Of a stretch of 7,343 nt of DNA, positions 6,790 to 7,343 are shown piece by piece. A model generated the notes under the pieces. The model saw only the letters and a list, made by a program, of their open reading frames with translations, was not told the DNA's origin and made no database searches. A program made the position numbers and the translations under genes. Numbering within the stretch: the stretch's first letter is position 1; every line of letters starts with the position of its first letter. The DNA comes from Verrucomicrobiota bacterium (GTDB taxonomy: Bacteria > Verrucomicrobiota > Verrucomicrobiia > Verrucomicrobiales > DEV007): contig JAHDIL010000083.1 in the NCBI GenBank assembly GCA_020630835.1, forward strand, positions 1-7,343. The letters run 5' to 3'.

Positions 6790-6815
6790 GTTATACGAAT
6801 CTCAGTCATTGGCAA
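6790..6815 (-). promoter_or_regulatory. Candidate promoter for the 77-aa/TatD pair
   Basis: On the - strand TTGCCA (6815-6810) and TATAAC (6795-6790) each match the sigma-70 consensus at five of six bases, but the spacer is only 14 bases rather than 17. Transcription would start one to three bases before the ATG at 6780, giving a nearly leaderless message. The poor spacing makes this uncertain. Confidence 0.27.
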
Positions 6816-6952
6816 GGCCTGGCGATGTCGTGAAATGGGGCCTAAATCAGTTAGTAAGATAAGGGGGAACTCAGCAGTCGCTGACCTCTAACAACATGCA
6901 GGGATTGCCATTCATGATACCTAAATGACTTGATTAGCCGTGTGTTAACTAC
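6816..6952. other. Divergent intergenic stretch
   Basis: This stretch lies between the 77-aa gene and the unknown gene at 7000. No RNA gene or convincing coding frame is seen. It contains CCTAAAT twice (6841-6847 and 6920-6926), probably by chance. Open frames crossing it on either strand have no start signal or recognisable content. Confidence 0.45.
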
Positions 6953-6970
6953 ATAGGCTTGGGAACCTAT
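6953..6970. promoter_or_regulatory. 18-bp dyad over the -35 box, possible operator
   Basis: ATAGGCTTGGGAACCTAT has 5-bp perfect arms (ATAGG/CCTAT) and further inner pairing. It contains the -35 box TTGGGA of the promoter for the gene at 7000, so a protein bound here would probably block RNA polymerase. No regulator is known for it. Confidence 0.3.
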
Positions 6971-6987
6971 CGTCCAGTGACTAAAAT
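6959..6987 (+). promoter_or_regulatory. Sigma-70-like promoter for the gene at 7000
   Basis: TTGGGA (6959-6964), a spacer of exactly 17 bases, then TAAAAT (6982-6987; five of six match TATAAT). Transcription would start near 6994, leaving a leader of about six bases before the ATG at 7000. This is the best promoter match found in the window. Confidence 0.45.
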
Positions 6988-6999
6988 TACTGAGTTTAT

Positions 7000-7343
7000 A
7001 TGGATAAATTTCTGAAATCTCTAGCCGCAAAGGCAGCAGACGCTGAGGGTCTGGCCCGGTCAATAGCTGAGTCTGGCTTGAAGTCTGTGAGTCAGAAGTT
7101 AGAAGGGCTGAAAATCGTCAGGTCTCTCACAGCGATGGAAGAGGATTCCCTAGAACGTGATGAAACCCATTATCTTCTCGTTCCGATGATTGGCCAGAAA
7201 CAAAAGTATGCGCTCTACACGAAAAGGGTTTTACCGCTAGGGACTGGCCTTCCGAACTCATTGCCTAAAGCTCGAATTTTTCATGTTCCTGATGAAGCGT
7301 GTAAAGAGATCATTGATGCAGAATTATCGGCTAGGCTGATACA
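7000..7343 (+). CDS. Unknown protein, N-terminal part, cut by the window edge
   Basis: An open frame from the ATG at 7000 runs 114 codons to the window edge without a stop. I do not recognise the family. There is no signal peptide or membrane segment in the visible part. Residues 1-45 look helical and charged (MDKFLKSLAAKAADAEGLARS, then VSQKLEGLKIVRSLTAMEED). A likely globular part follows, with strands THYLLVPMI, KYALYTKRVLPLG and ARIFHVPDEA, and then the helix CKEIIDAELSARLI. The codon mix resembles the other genes here. A well-spaced promoter and dyad lie just upstream, supporting this start despite the lack of a Shine-Dalgarno sequence. It is divergent from the 77-aa/TatD pair. The long open frame plus promoter makes a real gene likely, but the function is unknown. 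Confidence 0.68.
   Translation, partial: MDKFLKSLAAKAADAEGLARSIAESGLKSVSQKLEGLKIVRSLTAMEEDSLERDETHYLLVPMIGQKQKYALYTKRVLPLGTGLPNSLPKARIFHVPDEACKEIIDAELSARLI

Noticed and set aside
6633..6815. 60-residue open frame on the - strand overlapping the 77-aa gene
   Set aside because: It overlaps the better frame (6547-6780), runs into it out of phase, and its C-terminal part is an Arg/Pro-rich shadow. The 77-aa frame has regular helical patterning and sits directly before the TatD gene.
6841..6926. CCTAAAT occurring twice
   Set aside because: Seven bases repeated 79 bases apart, with only patchy similarity beyond, is too short to call a repeat or attachment site.
6851..7063. 70-residue open frame on the - strand
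   Set aside because: It overlaps the promoter and start of the gene at 7000 on the opposite strand, has no ribosome binding site and has no recognisable content.
1..7343. tRNA, rRNA, CRISPR, insertion sequence or prophage signals
   Set aside because: No repeat-spacer pattern, transposase motif, terminal inverted repeats or conserved RNA segment was seen on either strand.

Overview
The window looks like a chromosomal segment of a Verrucomicrobiota bacterium, most plausibly from the Opitutales/Puniceicoccales (Coraliomargarita- or Lentimonas-like). That placement is an inference from gene content: a planctomycete-type cytochrome c (PSCyt1) protein, a PAS-AraC regulator, a secreted formylglycine-type sulfatase, a Gfo/Idh/MocA oxidoreductase, and an OmpH/Skp-like periplasmic protein that implies a Gram-negative envelope. 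GC content is moderate, and only one of the starts has a clear Shine-Dalgarno sequence. No rRNA, tRNA, CRISPR array, insertion sequence or prophage gene was seen.

Left part (1-2948). A PSCyt1/DUF1549 protein runs leftward off the window edge. A PAS-AraC regulator is transcribed divergently from it, and an exported type I sulfatase follows on the + strand. This arrangement suits regulated breakdown of sulfated (marine-type) polysaccharide or sulfated glycan debris. The PAS domain would sense a signal, the sulfatase would desulfate glycans outside the cytoplasm, and the PSCyt1 protein belongs to a family that often sits beside such genes. The shared upstream region holds an imperfect 18-bp palindrome that overlaps the regulator's start codon.

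Middle part (3002-5592). A thymidylate kinase, an OmpH/Skp-like periplasmic protein and a Gfo/Idh/MocA NAD(P)-dependent oxidoreductase continue on the + strand with gaps of 53-77 bases. The first two are housekeeping-type functions. The oxidoreductase probably acts on a sugar or cyclitol.

Right part (5593-7343). After a convergent intergenic region with two overlapping hairpins, two genes lie on the - strand: a 77-residue unknown protein, then a TatD-family metal-dependent hydrolase that resembles the EboB-type branch. They are 13 bases apart and look co-transcribed. A divergent gene of unknown function begins at 7000 and runs off the right edge. It has a good sigma-70-like promoter whose -35 box sits inside a dyad, only 12 bases from -10 box to start codon.

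Nothing here is clearly a new defence or mobile system. The points most worth a second look are the 77-aa/TatD pair, the unknown gene at 7000 with its promoter/dyad, and the tendency toward very short or SD-less leaders.
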